From Bryopsis sp. KO-2023 (Eukaryota > Chlorophyta > Ulvophyceae > Bryopsidales > Bryopsidaceae), in the NCBI GenBank assembly GCA_030272585.1, contig BSYQ01000010.1, positions 310,001 through 374,000 on the forward strand: a stretch of 64,000 nt of DNA. The letters run 5' to 3'. Both the position numbers and the translations under genes were made by a program. The notes below the pieces were generated by a model. The model did not search any database. It had not been told where the DNA came from and was given only the letters and a program-made list of their open reading frames with translations. This document shows, piece after piece, positions 31,173-43,278 of this stretch. The stretch's first letter is position 1. Every line of letters begins with the position of its first letter.

Positions 31173-33070
31173 TCATCTTCCCCCTTGCAATATTTCCTTC
31201 AGGTTGCGAAAAAGAAGAGCTGCCCGGGATCCATCATTTTTGAATCTGTAGTCATGCACATTCTCCTTCAGGATTTGAGCAATGCTATCCAGTATTTTCA
31301 TCAAGAGTCGGGGATTTCCCAGAAGATTTTCCCGAATAGGCTTCCACTTCTCCCCTGATTTAAAAAAAAAGCAACTCGTGGCCAAAACGTAGGACAGCTC
31401 ATCTTCCAGCTTTGTGTGCGACGTCGCACTGCATATATCCAGCCAATACAAAAGACTGTCCGGGTCTTGTTCCCTCCATTCTGATCGCAAATGCCACAAG
31501 AAATCACCCTCCGAAGAATCTTCCTCATCATTCATTGTTAAAGTGTCAAGCAGTTTTTTCACAAGACCATCAAAACCGTACTCCATCGCAAAATCGATCA
31601 GTGTCTTCGATTCTTGCAGCTTATCTGGCAACACCATTTGCGAAACCGAGTACAAATGGCAAAGAAGCGAGTCCGCTTCCTCAACGGTTGTTCCCGGGAA
31701 CAGCGACTTGATTACCCTTCCAGTTCTGTTTTCTGTGTCGCGAACGGCCCCTTGGAGTACTTTAGGTTGGCACAGGATCGTGGAATGCACTTCCGGCGTA
31801 ACCCCTTCAACAACGAGATCCACGTCCGCCTCTCGCTGAAACTCTTCCGTCCGTTCTTCCGTGTGCAAACAGTCGACCCTGGACCACACACACACACACA
31901 CCCCTGGTTTTGTCAGAGCACCGTCGAGAGTTTTTCGTACGACCATCGAACCCGGCTGAACTGAGAGTGCCCGTCTGGTAATATATCCACAGTGCTCAAA
32001 AAATTGCTCCATACGAGCTTGTGATGGCGTTTTTGATTCATAACCACCTTGCAGACTCCTCTGCCATTCTTTCTGACGCTAGCTTCCACTACGAGAACAG
32101 CCTCTCGGTAAAACTGTGCCAGCAAAATGACAATATGTAGCGAGAAAGACGTACGAACAAGAGTGTGCGCCCAAAATATATTTCAACCCGATCCAGCCGG
32201 GATGAAAAGGTCTGAGTATTGTTCCCCCAAGATTATACTTTTTAATATATACCACATACGTCGGAAAAATGTTCACGTGTTCCAGCAACAGCCGCAACTG
32301 GTTCCACAACTCGTGTCGCCGCAACCCGGTTGGTCACTCGCAGCAACACGAATCTCGATTTCTGCCAGAAAATCTTCAAATTAGGTAGACATTCGGAAAA
32401 TTGAAAAGTAAAAAAAAAACACAGGAGCCTTTACCGGTTTTGGAGAATCAGGTGTTGACTGAGCCTTGCTTTCGTCTGCAAAGGAAGTCCTGGCTTGAGC
32501 AAGACCTGATTCGACAGCACTCATTAACTGTGCCTCGGATTCTTAAGCAGTGACGGAGGGAGAGGAGGTGATCTCCTTCGGGGTGACTTCCGGCAACTTA
32601 GCCTGAAAAAAAAGCAAAAAAGGAATCTGACAAATTGAATCAGCAAAAGATTCCACAAAAAAAACAGGAAAAAAGCTTCGTGCCAGAGAACCATGGAGAC
32701 CAAAAAAAAAAACAAAAACATATCTACATATAAACACATTATATTGAGAGTATTTTACACAAGGCCAAACAGCCGAGTGCAGCCCGTTCACGGAGATGTG
32801 TTAAAGGGTGATATAAATATGTACATAATGTTGCTATGGTAAATGCATTAGGAAAGCCACACACCTCGGCCTGTTCGGCCTGTTTGTTCGAGATTTTCAT
32901 GGCTTTGTTCGCTTTGGAGATGGCGGGGAACAGGGATGAGTTGTTTTCCAAAACCAGGGTGGCACCGAAGAGAGAGGCCGTCCCCACAACAAACACCAGC
33001 CAGATTTCGCTCTTCTTGATTTCTTGTTTCTGGAGGGGTTGCGCATACTGCGTCACGTCGGCTGCAGGCA
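31173..33070 (-). CDS. Membrane-anchored BTB-domain protein with an in-frame TAA
   Basis: Exons: 33070-32865, 32602-32435, 32361 (or 32373)-32260, 32113-32048, 32017-31922, 31835-31173, all joined in phase 0. The first carries a transmembrane helix (IWLVFVVGTASLFGATLVL) after a short N-terminus; it starts with TG right after an AG, so the ATG may be split by an intron. Exon 2 reads KEITSSPSVTA, TAA, ESEAQLMSAVESG without frame change, so one stop (32545-32543) divides an otherwise continuous gene. The last exon encodes a BTB/POZ fold (ADVDLVVEGVTPEVHSTIL, LLCHLYS, TLIDFAMEYGFDGLVKKLL) and a long C-terminus. Alternatives: two genes 18 bp apart, readthrough, a nonsense mutation, or a sequence error. 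BTB proteins often recruit cullin-3 ligases (family knowledge). Confidence 0.72.
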
Positions 33071-35263
33071 CTGTCTACACAGAAGGTCTTTTTTTAAATC
33101 ATTGGGTTGGGTTGTCAAAACCAATTTGTCAAAAAGCAAATAGGAACCCCCCCCAAAAAAAAGGCAAAAAAAAAAAATTATTTTTTAATTTTAACTTTTT
33201 ACTTCCTTTTTTTTTTTTTTTGGCATCGCTTGTAGCAAAATATGCATGATGGATTGTTATTGTTTGTTTATTTATTTATTTTAATTGTATTGAAGCTGGG
33301 AGCTACCCTGTCCATTGCGCGGAGGAGGGATGTGGCAAACCCCTCTTCACAAGAATAACTGAGTTCCCCATAATTGAACTAATAGACCCTTCCAAAATTC
33401 GTCTATTCATGAATTGCAAAAATCAATGGCGCGTTCAAAGCGAGTAACATGCGATACAGGGATCTTGGTTTATTTTTGCTAGACAAAAATGAGCGATTGG
33501 CGGGCCCATGTATTTACAAAAATATAAGTCTGCAAAAAATGGCGCGTTCGATACAGTTTCCGCTCAGGTAAATATAAGAGAGAGCGGAGGTTCAGATGCA
33601 CATGTAGTATCCATATTGACAACAATATTATTTTTTTTTTGAAAAGCTTCAAAACCAACGATTCAATTTAATGTTGGGATACGCCCAAAAAAATAACAAG
33701 AGAAATTTCCGAAATAGTTCCATTTCTGTTAACAAGTTGTCTAGAGTGTGAAACAGAAATTTTTTGTTTGAAAGAAAAGAAACACATAGATGGGACTATT
33801 TCATGGCATCATAGCTACTGGGCCCCAGAGCTACTCTATTTCATTTCATTTATTTATTTACTTAATTGTTTCTTTCTTTATTTATACTACATTCCGAATT
33901 TCCTGCTAGTTTTTCTTTGCACCTGGATATTATCCGCCAGAGCCGGTTGATTCACAAACAGCATCCCCATCAAAACTCCGCTCGATATTTTGCAGCCCAG
34001 TTGTGCATGATGCCAAAACTATGCAAAAAAAACAGAAAACAAAATGCGACCGAGATAAACAAAAATCAACCCGCATGTATGACCCCGAAAAAAAAAGCAA
34101 AAAACAACAACAAGTGCCCTATTTGAAACAACATGAAACATGAGGATTGAGAATTCCGATTTACAGCGGTGAAAAATCTCCTGTAAAAACAGGACCACTA
34201 AATGCAGATCAATGCCTTCGAAAACAAAACAATTTTTTTCTTTTTTTGAAGTTGATATTATTTGAGACAAATTTGAGGTTTGAAATCGGAACAGCACTAC
34301 CTGCACATAGGGTTTCTGAAAGAATGAGAATACAGTTTATCTTATCTTTTTTTTTTTTTGGGGGGGGGGGGGAGGCTGCACATCCACTCACCGAATCGTT
34401 ACGTTCGCGAGGCAAGGACGGCAGCCGAACGCGGTTGGATGCTGTGGCCCGACTCTTCGACCACAGTTGGGCAGCCACCGGACAAGTGGGCTGCGAAATT
34501 TTGATGGAGTTGAACAATCGTTGGTCGTGGAAAGTTGTGTTAGTTGGTGGCACTGGTGCCCCATTCAGAGAATTTAATTGTGTTGTGTTGTTTTACTATC
34601 TGTCTTGTTGAGCACTACACCAAAAAGAAATTTTCAAATGCACTTTTCTGGCTTCCTTTGTGGTGTGCTGCGACATGATCGACAATGATTAGCACTTGTC
34701 TGTGGTCGTTTTGTATGGTGTGCATCTCCCTCTCTGTTTTCGCCGGTCTGGACCGGATCCGGTTAACTCTTTTCCCTGTTGTTTTCTTATTAGCAAATAT
34801 ATCGATCCATCAGAGAATTATGTAGTCGAGAGCGTCGCGTTTTTGAAGGGAGTGGGGTGAAAAATGTTCTGATTAAAGGTTTGGTTTCATCAGACGTTGA
34901 GCAGAAAGGTGTGGGGAATGTTCAAATCCCTGATTCCTGTTCAAATTCAACATGCTGTGTTTAACCAACACAACGTTCTGCAATTCTTCCCCTGTGTTTG
35001 TTTGTATCTCTCCCCAGGCTGAAAACGCACTGGAAGGATCGATGGGGCTTGTCATTTTTGCACCCCAAAGAAATCGAGTCCAATGGAAGCAAGCCAAACC
35101 ACCAGATCACAAAAAAAAAGCAACAGCGAAAATGCCCTGTCTGCTCTTCAAGCCAAAACAGAAACATGCAAAAAAATCACAGAAAGAATCGGCAAGACCA
35201 GGTGTTCCACAAGAACTTGGGAAGCAAAAATTCTGGCAGATATGAAAACCCCAAAGCAGTCCC
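33071..35263. other. Long intergenic gap
   Basis: AT-rich with many homopolymers. No supported gene. Contains the dispersed repeat at about 34480-34640. The 5' end of the BTB gene (possibly a small exon near 33200) may lie at its left side. Confidence 0.4.
34480..34640 (+). repeat. Dispersed repeat, copy 1
   Basis: GGTCGTGGA(A/G)AGTTGTGTT, GAATTTAATTGTGTTGTG and the flanking bases match the reverse complement of about 57325-57480 at high identity, including GGGCTGCGAAATTTT. In the second copy it lies directly downstream of the tail-anchored gene, so the repeat may be an old 3' UTR or a mobile element. Confidence 0.75.
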
Positions 35264-38200
35264 TTATCGCCTTGCATCATCGTCATCATCATCAGAATAT
35301 TCTTCGTCATATGACGAATGGCCCTTTCTGTGGTTTTTTCCAGCAGTGGAACTTCTCCGTCCGGTGTATTTTTCGTAAGCCCAATCCATGCCTTCCTCCT
35401 CATCCTCCTCATCCTCGAAATCGTCCCAGGTCTCTTCTTTCACCAGGTCTTGCAATCGCTGCAACTTCTGGAAAACAAAGTAAAACGATAAATACAGATT
35501 TTGGGGAAATCTGGGGTTGTGGTTACCTCCTGCATCAACCCCCCCCCCCAAAAAAAAAAGAAAGAAAAAAAAAAGGGGGGGGGGGGGGAAAGGAATATAA
35601 TTTTCAAAATGTGTGTGAAAAAGAAAAGGTGAGAATCTTCTTAAGGTTTGGAGAGAAAAAAAAAAGTTGCTGGGTGGAAGAAAACGATGAAAGGTGATGG
35701 AGAAACCAAAAAACCAAAACGAAAGAAGAAAAAAGCTGACTCACCGTTCGCCTGGACGGTCTCCTGAACTTTTTGGTGTCCAATTTCACTTCGACTTTTT
35801 CCTCGCCTCCTTTACCGCTCTTCGTTTTGAGGGTTCCTTCCCTGGCTTTTTTCCCCGCTTGCAAATGCTTCTCCTCGTATTTCTCACGCTGCTTGGTTTC
35901 TTCGTACAGAGTGCAGTAAATCGGATATCGCTCCCACTCACCACGAACCTGCGAAATAAATATGCCGAAGTGTGACCCAGCAAAAAAAAAGGGGGGTTGT
36001 TTATTCAAAAACAATAAGACTCATCTTATCTATTCTTTTATCGATATATATATATATTATTATCGGTCTTTTGTCCTATTATTTTTATTTTTCATAATTT
36101 ACTGTTTTTTTTTTTTGAAAGAAACAAGAAAAAGAACATATTGGCCTTGGCTGGATTTCAACTCACCACACATCCGGGCTCCCTGATGTGACTGCAATTC
36201 CGAAATCGGCACGAATTCTCCAGTAGCCTCAATTCGATTTCAGGGAACAGCTCCGGAAGATTTTTCAAGGTTACCATAGTCAAATCTGGTAAATTGAAAC
36301 CTGTTTTTTTTTTTTTTTGTCCCCGAGGAGGGGGGAAAACACGCACAGACTTAGAAAACTTTTTTCTTACACCTCCAATTTCCAAGTAACAGGAATTTTG
36401 TGGCGATACAAGAAACAGAAAACGAAACAATGATCGGGAAAAATATACGGACATTTTCTTGAAGTAGAAAACAGAAACGAAATCTTTGGGTATATCTCTG
36501 CAATGGGTGGCTTTCTTCTCTACACACAGTCTGGATTAAACTGTTGATGTAAGAAACACACCAGAAAGGTGCATAGTTCATTTTTCATACGGGATTTCAG
36601 CCGTGGTGCAAAAAAACGTTTGAAAACAACCCCACCCACCCACCAGGCGTGTCGGCAAGGAGTCCCCCTCCAGGTAGATCCAGAAAAGATATTGTCCTGG
36701 TGGTGTGCTTTCCCCTGCCTATCGACGATACTTCTTGAACGGACTGGAGCTTGCCCCCCTCGTCCTCCAAATTCTAGTTCAAGAAATACAGCCCACACAA
36801 ATCATTCCCCTCCATTTTTGTTAAATACAGTTTTATTCCTGACATGAGCGAAAACCAGGTTTTCTTCCAGCAAAGAATTTTCTTGTATATGTGACTGCGT
36901 GTGTGTTCCCCATACCCTCGTACAAAACTCAATAAACCCACCCCACCACAAAAAAAATTAAATATAAATATACTATAATGATAATAAAAAAACAAACCTA
37001 AAATTCTACACAAGAAAAGGAAAAGGTGAGGAATGATTTCGTCAAAATTCACACTGCAACAGAAAAACATGAGGAAAAAAGTGACTAACCTCACCACCGG
37101 TACTGGAGCCATGCATAGCCTCCACCCATTCCAAATCTTCGTTTGTCCCATTGAAATTCCTCTCTTCCACCGAAGCCTCCTCGAGATTTTCATCTTCCGA
37201 TTCACCTCCCCCTACCAATCACTGCACATCAAATTAAATTGGGCAAAAGAAAAACAATGGATCAACACAGTAGAAACACACAACAGCAAAAAATGGACAT
37301 CCACACCCCCTCCCCCCCCCAAAAAAAAAAATAGAGAAAACTGAAGATGACGGCAAAAAACGAAATGGAAACCAAACAAAAAACACAAAAAACCAGATTT
37401 ATATGGAATCTAAGAATGGGCTTTTCTCAATGACAAAATAATGATTAAAAAAAAATGCGAAGCCTCCCCCCTTGAAGAAAAAAAAAAAGTAGTTTCTGTG
37501 AACGGTTACTTTTTTTCAATATTTTTTTTTTTTTTGGAAAAAAGAGGGTGCCAGAGTAGCATCAGTAACCTCAAGGGCTTAGCTTCAATTTCTTTCAGGA
37601 AAAAAAAAAAGAAGTACTAAAGACGATTAGGAAACTCGGCAGTATCACCTTGTTCGTTTTCTTCATGGCCCTCCCTTTCAGACAAGGATCCGAAAACATT
37701 CGCTTCTTGCATTGCCGAGGTTTCATCACCGTCCCCTTGTGGTGTTGCAGAGTCTGACACATGCTTCTTTGCTTTCCATCGGGTTCGACCCCTCACCCTC
37801 AAGTAATTGATCAGAGAGGATTTACCTACACCTGAAATCGTCCAAAAAAAAAAACAACCAAAGGGCAATGTTAACCAAAAAAAAAAGAACATAACTCAAG
37901 ACAGATGCACCTTCCCTGGAAGAATGTATGAGAATAACATTTAAAAAAATATATAAAACAAATAATTATATGTATGTATGCATATACATAAAAAAGATAC
38001 CAACATATGGTGAGAGGGAAAAAGCTAATACATATTTAGGACACACACGCACACACATCGGGGTTTTTTTCCCATAACATATTATTTAAAAAGCATCAGC
38101 AAATATTTCTACGATTGATCCAGGAATGTATACATAGTTTCGACCAATTCTTGCTTCGATTAATTAAATCCTCTTACCGGACGGTCCTACCACGACGCTT

Positions 38201-40356
38201 ACTCGATTTCTTAATCTTCTGGACACCAGTTTAATTCCATCCCCTTCGGAGACGCTCAATGGCAAGGGCTTGTACCCCCATCCTCGAACCCTTTCCAGAA
38301 GGTCACTCAACTCCCCTTCTTCCAGCAAATCCACCTTGTTTATCACCAAGGTTACCGGCACAGACGTGGCTTCCGCTGCCAATAAAAACCTCGTGACTTG
38401 GTAGGCATCGAACTGTTTGCAAAAAAGAAAATTCAACCCCCCAAAAATGCCAGGAAAGAATACCTGACAGGAACAGTTTTCAGCCACACGTCTTTTTTTT
38501 TTTTTTTTTAACTCTACATATTTTAGGAGAAGTCTGTCAGCCCAACCCACCCCTCCTCCCGTCGATTGTTCAAGAAAACACCAAGGAAATAGCAAAAAAA
38601 AACAGACAAGAAAGAAAAGAGAGATAATAATTGCATGGAGATAATAGGGTTTTCTCTTGAGCCGATGTGTAGGCAAATTTGAGAACAATCTACTAATAGT
38701 AAAGGAAATAGCTTGCTTACTGGGGGATCCGTGGCGGACACCAGAACTGCGATGTTGTCTATATTGGCGACTCCAGGATCCAACAGTTCACTCCGTCTGG
38801 GCAAAATTTCATCGACCATTCCTTGAATTAAAAAAACAAAATGACACCCCTTAGTCCTCCAGTGCACAAAAACAGAAAAAAAGCAATAGCAAACTAGGTC
38901 CTGCTTTGATACAGCAAAAATAGGTTTAAAAACAAAGTTAACGGAGGTGGCAAAATGGATCATTTTTTCTGTCTGCTTGTTGTTTGGCTGCGTTGTCTGA
39001 ATAAACTTATGTAGACATCCTCTTACAAAATACCACTACATCTTCTTTCTTAGAAAACCACTACTCAAATTACGGCAAATTTTTGTTAATGAACTTTGAT
39101 TGGTTTTTTTTTGAGGATCAGATAATCTTACCCACCACTGGCAAAAAAAAAAATTAAAAAAACTACACACAAAGAACCTTCCCCGCTCCTCAAAATCTTC
39201 CGAAAAAAGAAAACAAACAAAATCAGCCAATATCAGGGAAGCCAATATCAAGATCATTGTAATGTGTTCTTACAACACTTGACATTATTGCTGTATTTTT
39301 TTAAATCTTTTTTTAATTTTGTTTACCTCGGCCATCCACCCAATCCACTCGAACGACGCGGACTCTATCTCCCACCAACACCATTCGATTCATTTTTTTC
39401 AACAGCCTCCTCACTACACACAGGAGCTCCTCTCTAGGCAAATCCCCTGAAAGGAAAAATATGGCAGATAATTTCGTAGAAAAAAAAATCTGCTTTATCT
39501 GCAACATTATGTATTCAGACAAAAGCAAACTCTTTTGGTATTCTTCCAGTAATGATCAACCAAGAAAAGTACATATATTCTTTTTCAAACAAGAAATCAA
39601 TTGAGTTACCTGGTGTAGTACTTCTCATCAAGCGAACCCTCAGAAAATTGGCTTCAGCGCTGATCACCTTTTTTTGGAATTTCAAAAGAACACAAGAAAC
39701 CGACTCAAAATCCTTCCCCTCTTTCTTCTGTTGTTTTTTTACCATTACAGAAAGCTGTAATGCTTTTTTGTTAGTAGTTGCTAATGTGTGGATCATGGAC
39801 AAAATATTAACAATATCTATTCTTCCAAAAACTAATGCTACTTCGGGAAAAAAAAAAAACAGAACTGAACCCATAAAAATATCATACAATGAGGTTGAAG
39901 GATGGTTGTCAGGAAAAGATAAAAAGAGTCCAATTTCTGCCCTCCACAACAAAAAAAAATCAAGAAATCAAGCAGCTGAAAATATCTTCAAGGAACCGAT
40001 GCTAACTGGATGCTCTACAAAACGACCCACCAAAGAAAAACTGACAAACAACTGCTTTTTTTCATTCAGTCATTCAGAAATCCTCACTCTTTTCTGCAAC
40101 TCACATGACCAATCGCCTCTACAGGCTCCATGTAATCAATTTCATCCCCTGGTGGCAATTTCGGCCCTGGGGGTGTATACCATGAACCTTTGTTGTGGGT
40201 TGCAGTGGCACACCCGCATCTTTGCGATCGCCGCCACCATTGTTTTTTTCTAACCGCTCGTTCAGCGAAATTCCCCCCTCCTCTCGAAAACAAACTCGTC
40301 GAATTCGTCCAGCCCACGTACCCAGTTCGACCGAATGTCAGAAATTGCTTCAGCAT
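35264..40356 (-). CDS. rsgA: Ribosome small-subunit-dependent GTPase RsgA, probably plastid-targeted
   Basis: Eleven exons in consistent phase (40356-40105, 39667-39610, 39446-39327, 38821-38721, 38412-38178, 37831-37649, 37211-37090, 36773-36644, 36300-36167, 35948-35745, 35467-35264), 580 residues. RsgA/YjeQ matures the 30S subunit using a circularly permuted GTPase. Visible in order: basic leader (possible transit peptide), OB-fold (VISAEANFLRVRL, VLVGDRVRV), ANIDNIAVL, G4 NKVD, G1 GPSGVGKSS, G2 GRGKHTTR, G3 DTPG, and zinc site CRFRNCSHIREPGC (C-x4-C-x-H-x5-C). VVRGEWERYP and the DTPGF context are close to the plant chloroplast form. About 100 acidic residues lie between G1 and G2, and the C-terminus is a highly acidic tail. 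Divergent from the TLDc gene 199 bp away. Confidence 0.94.
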
Positions 40357-40555
40357 ACCCAACCCCTCTCAAATAAATGAAAGGAACAGAGTACGTTTCA
40401 AAGGGGGTGCGTTTTGTTTTGTTTCGTTTTGAGCTCAAGCGAGCGTGATTTCAAACAAACGAATCGTGGAAAATGCTTCCTGCATGAAAAAAAAAATTGA
40501 GTCCCGTCGTACAAAATGCTCCATTCTTTTGCGGAAAAGAAAACCTTTCTCCAGA
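40357..40555. promoter_or_regulatory. Bidirectional promoter region, rsgA / TLDc
   Basis: Only 199 bp separate the two divergent start codons, so both promoters and 5' UTRs must share it. No TATA box is obvious; the TTTTGTTTTGTTTCG run is the only notable feature. Confidence 0.5.
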
Positions 40556-42693
40556 ATGCAACTCGCCGGCAGACCTTTCGTTGTTGCAGTTACGACCGAC
40601 CTCGCGAATCAGCGCAGTTCCCCATGTGGGGCGTTACGATGGTCGAGATCCAAACACCAGCCGCCTCCAATTCACAATAAAATAGGGGGTGAGTTTAATA
40701 ACTTGCATTAACAATCCATTTTTCAGGATGCATCAATCAAATGAGTCTTTCAGCCCCCCATTTCAAAAAAACAAGAAAATTGGGAAGAAAAACCATATTA
40801 TGTGTTAGGTTTTCTGAGGGCATTTACTTTTTTTCCTCTGAGGTCATTTCCTGCTCCTATTATCGTCCCCTTTCATTCGGCAGCATTTTCTTCTCATTTT
40901 TATTATCAGTGTTTTTGATCCAGGCAATTTTGGTGAAAGAAAGATCCTGCCTAAAAGAAAAGCCAAACAAGGTCGAAAATGGAGGGTGAGGTCTGACGAT
41001 GGCCCTGATTTTGCTGAGCGAATTTTCGGAGGATTGTTTGGGAAAAAAGCACTGGATGATAGGGAGCCTTTTGGGCTGAAAAGGTTGGATGCTGATGAAT
41101 GCCCAGAACTCTACCCAGCCACCACCACAGAATTCGCCGACCCCGTGGAAGGGGATTCTGAGGAAATCGCGCTGTTCAGGCCCCTGCTTGCCAAAACGCA
41201 ACTCCAGAAAGAGCCATTGAGGTGGGTGGGCGGCTGTCTTTTTTTGCTTCGAAAAACCCAAGAAAAAATATTGCATATGCTGAGATATGGGGGGGTTATG
41301 CCCATGGATGCATTCGAATCCTGTGATCTATCGCTGTGGAAGTCTTTTCGCTGCCTTCTTTTCTGTTGTGAGTAAAGAAAAAAGAAGTTTTCCTGTTGGA
41401 AGTTTCTGACAAAGGTGTTTAGTGGGGTCATCATCCCCCCCTGTCGATAATTATAACTGGATATTTCCCAGCCAGAAAATCGGGGATGGGGAAAAGAAAC
41501 GAAGCAATATTTTTTTTTGGAATCGTGGTGAATTTCTTTTCTGATTTTAAAGGTTGGCATTTGATGCCGATATTCATGGATGGGATCCCAACGTTTTTCA
41601 CCAACTGGTGGATACTTTTGGAGCTTCTGTAGTGCTGGGGAAGACTGAAGGAGGGGCGCTCATCGGAGGCTATAATCCCAGTGGTGTGTGGGTCAATAGC
41701 TTTTTCCCATGAAAAGAAAAAATAATTAAAAAAAAAACGAAAAAATCATTCATCTTGAAGGATTTTCCTTTCCTGAGTGGTGGTGAATTTGAAACGTGGT
41801 CTGAAAGAAATTTTAGAAAAAAAAATCTCTCCAGTTAGCAGTTTCCCTTGCTGAAAAAGTAGCTTTCACAGGAAAACAAAACAAGAATAATAACTTTTGG
41901 GGGGCATGAGGTTGAAAGAGTGAGGTCATAAAGAAACCAAGAAGCGTTACAAATAGGTTGCCATAACTTTAGTTTTGAGGAAAATCTTGGCCTGGCCTTA
42001 CTCGTGGGTATGTTTTGTGTGGGAAAATTTGATTTCAAGGTTGGATTGGCATTGGAGAGTCCCGGGATTCCATTGCTGCTTTTCTGTTCACTTGGCCGGA
42101 TGGCGATTCCAGCAAACAGGCGATAAAATTGCCAAAGGTGAAATTCAGCATTGGAGTGCTCCTTTTTCCCAAATGTATGGCTTCCGATATTGTACATTGA
42201 ATCTTTTCACAGTCTGATGTATTAAAATTTGAATCCTCCCTAAAAAAAAAATAATTAAAAAGGAAAAAATCTGTCTGAAAATTGTTTTTGGCACAATTTT
42301 GAGATCCCTTTGGCTTTTCTAGCTTTATGGCCATTTGTGATTGATTTATTTGTATTTTTTTCTATATATATTTTTGATTTTTTTTTTTGTGGGGGGGGGT
42401 TGATTCTTTAGGTGGGTGGTGACAGTCTGGCAGTAATTGACAAGCCAGCGTTTGGCATTCAATTTGGTGCCGAAGGATTGACGATTGCTCTGGAAAGAGG
42501 CCAAGAAAAAAGGGTGAAATCTAGATTGGGTTCTTACTATGCAAAACTGCCGGACGGCGGTCGAACCCTGTTTTCCGAAAAAGACGATCCAAAATTTTGT
42601 CAGCTAAAATCTTTGAAAGTTTTTGTGGCACAAGGCTCTGGGGATGAATGGCAGTTGGATGGGATCGTTTGGAAAACAAAACGAGTCGAGTGA
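40556..42693 (+). CDS. TLDc-domain protein, five exons
   Basis: Exons 40556-40688, 40924-41221, 41553-41683, 42040-42137, 42412-42693; phases agree, 313 residues. The N-terminus (MQLAGRPFVVAVTTDLANQR) is basic and could be a targeting peptide. The domain runs from about residue 115 to the end: EIALFRPLLAKTQLQKEPLR, LAFDADIHGWDPNVFHQLV, GGALIGGYNPSGW, SRDSIAAFLFTWPDGD, GGDSLAVIDKPAFGIQFG, LKSLKVFVAQG. TLDc proteins are linked to oxidative-stress resistance and V-ATPase regulation in other eukaryotes (family knowledge). Its 3' end converges on the CCCH gene. Confidence 0.93.
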
Positions 42694-43278
42694 GGAGGTG
42701 TGGATTGCTGCTCTTTCACTGGTTTTTTTTTTTCTTGGAGGGGTTGATATCTGACATGGAGGGAAAAACATATCAAATATTTTTGAAAAGAATTTGATAT
42801 GTTTTTGTGCTCAGATCCTTTTTGGCTCTATTCGATTTTTGTTTCTGGTGGGATTTTGACAGAAAGAGGTTTGAATTTGTTTTTTTTTCTTGCATCATGG
42901 GTTTCGATATGTTGCGCATATAAGTTTTGTTGGAGTGTGAAAAAGAAAGCGTGGGTGGATATTGGAGAGATCCCTGTATCTCGATTTGTACAGCCAGGAA
43001 ACCACTGCTGATTGTTCAATGCCACTTTTATCTTTTAAATCCAGTTGTATTCTGGACGGTTTCATAAAATCGCAGCAGTGACACGTGGAATAAATTTCAG
43101 CTTTTTGTTGAGGACTTTGCAAAGCTGGAACAATCCCATCCGTTTTCAAAAATGAAAGCATCTTAAAAACTTTCACCCACATATTTCGTCCATTTCATAT
43201 CCAATTTCTAGCTCCATACTACTAAAAAAAGGAGACAGTGATGTCTGTTCTATCTCTACTTCTATATTTTTCTAGCAA
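42694..43278. other. Convergent intergenic gap
   Basis: Lies between the 3' ends of the TLDc and CCCH genes. No frame, RNA or repeat supported beyond T-rich runs. Confidence 0.5.

Noticed and set aside
31173-32012. Single 279-codon exon starting MEQFFEHCG for the BTB protein
   Set aside because: Upstream exons join in phase 0 only if introns are removed at 31921-31836 and 32047-32018, giving a better model.
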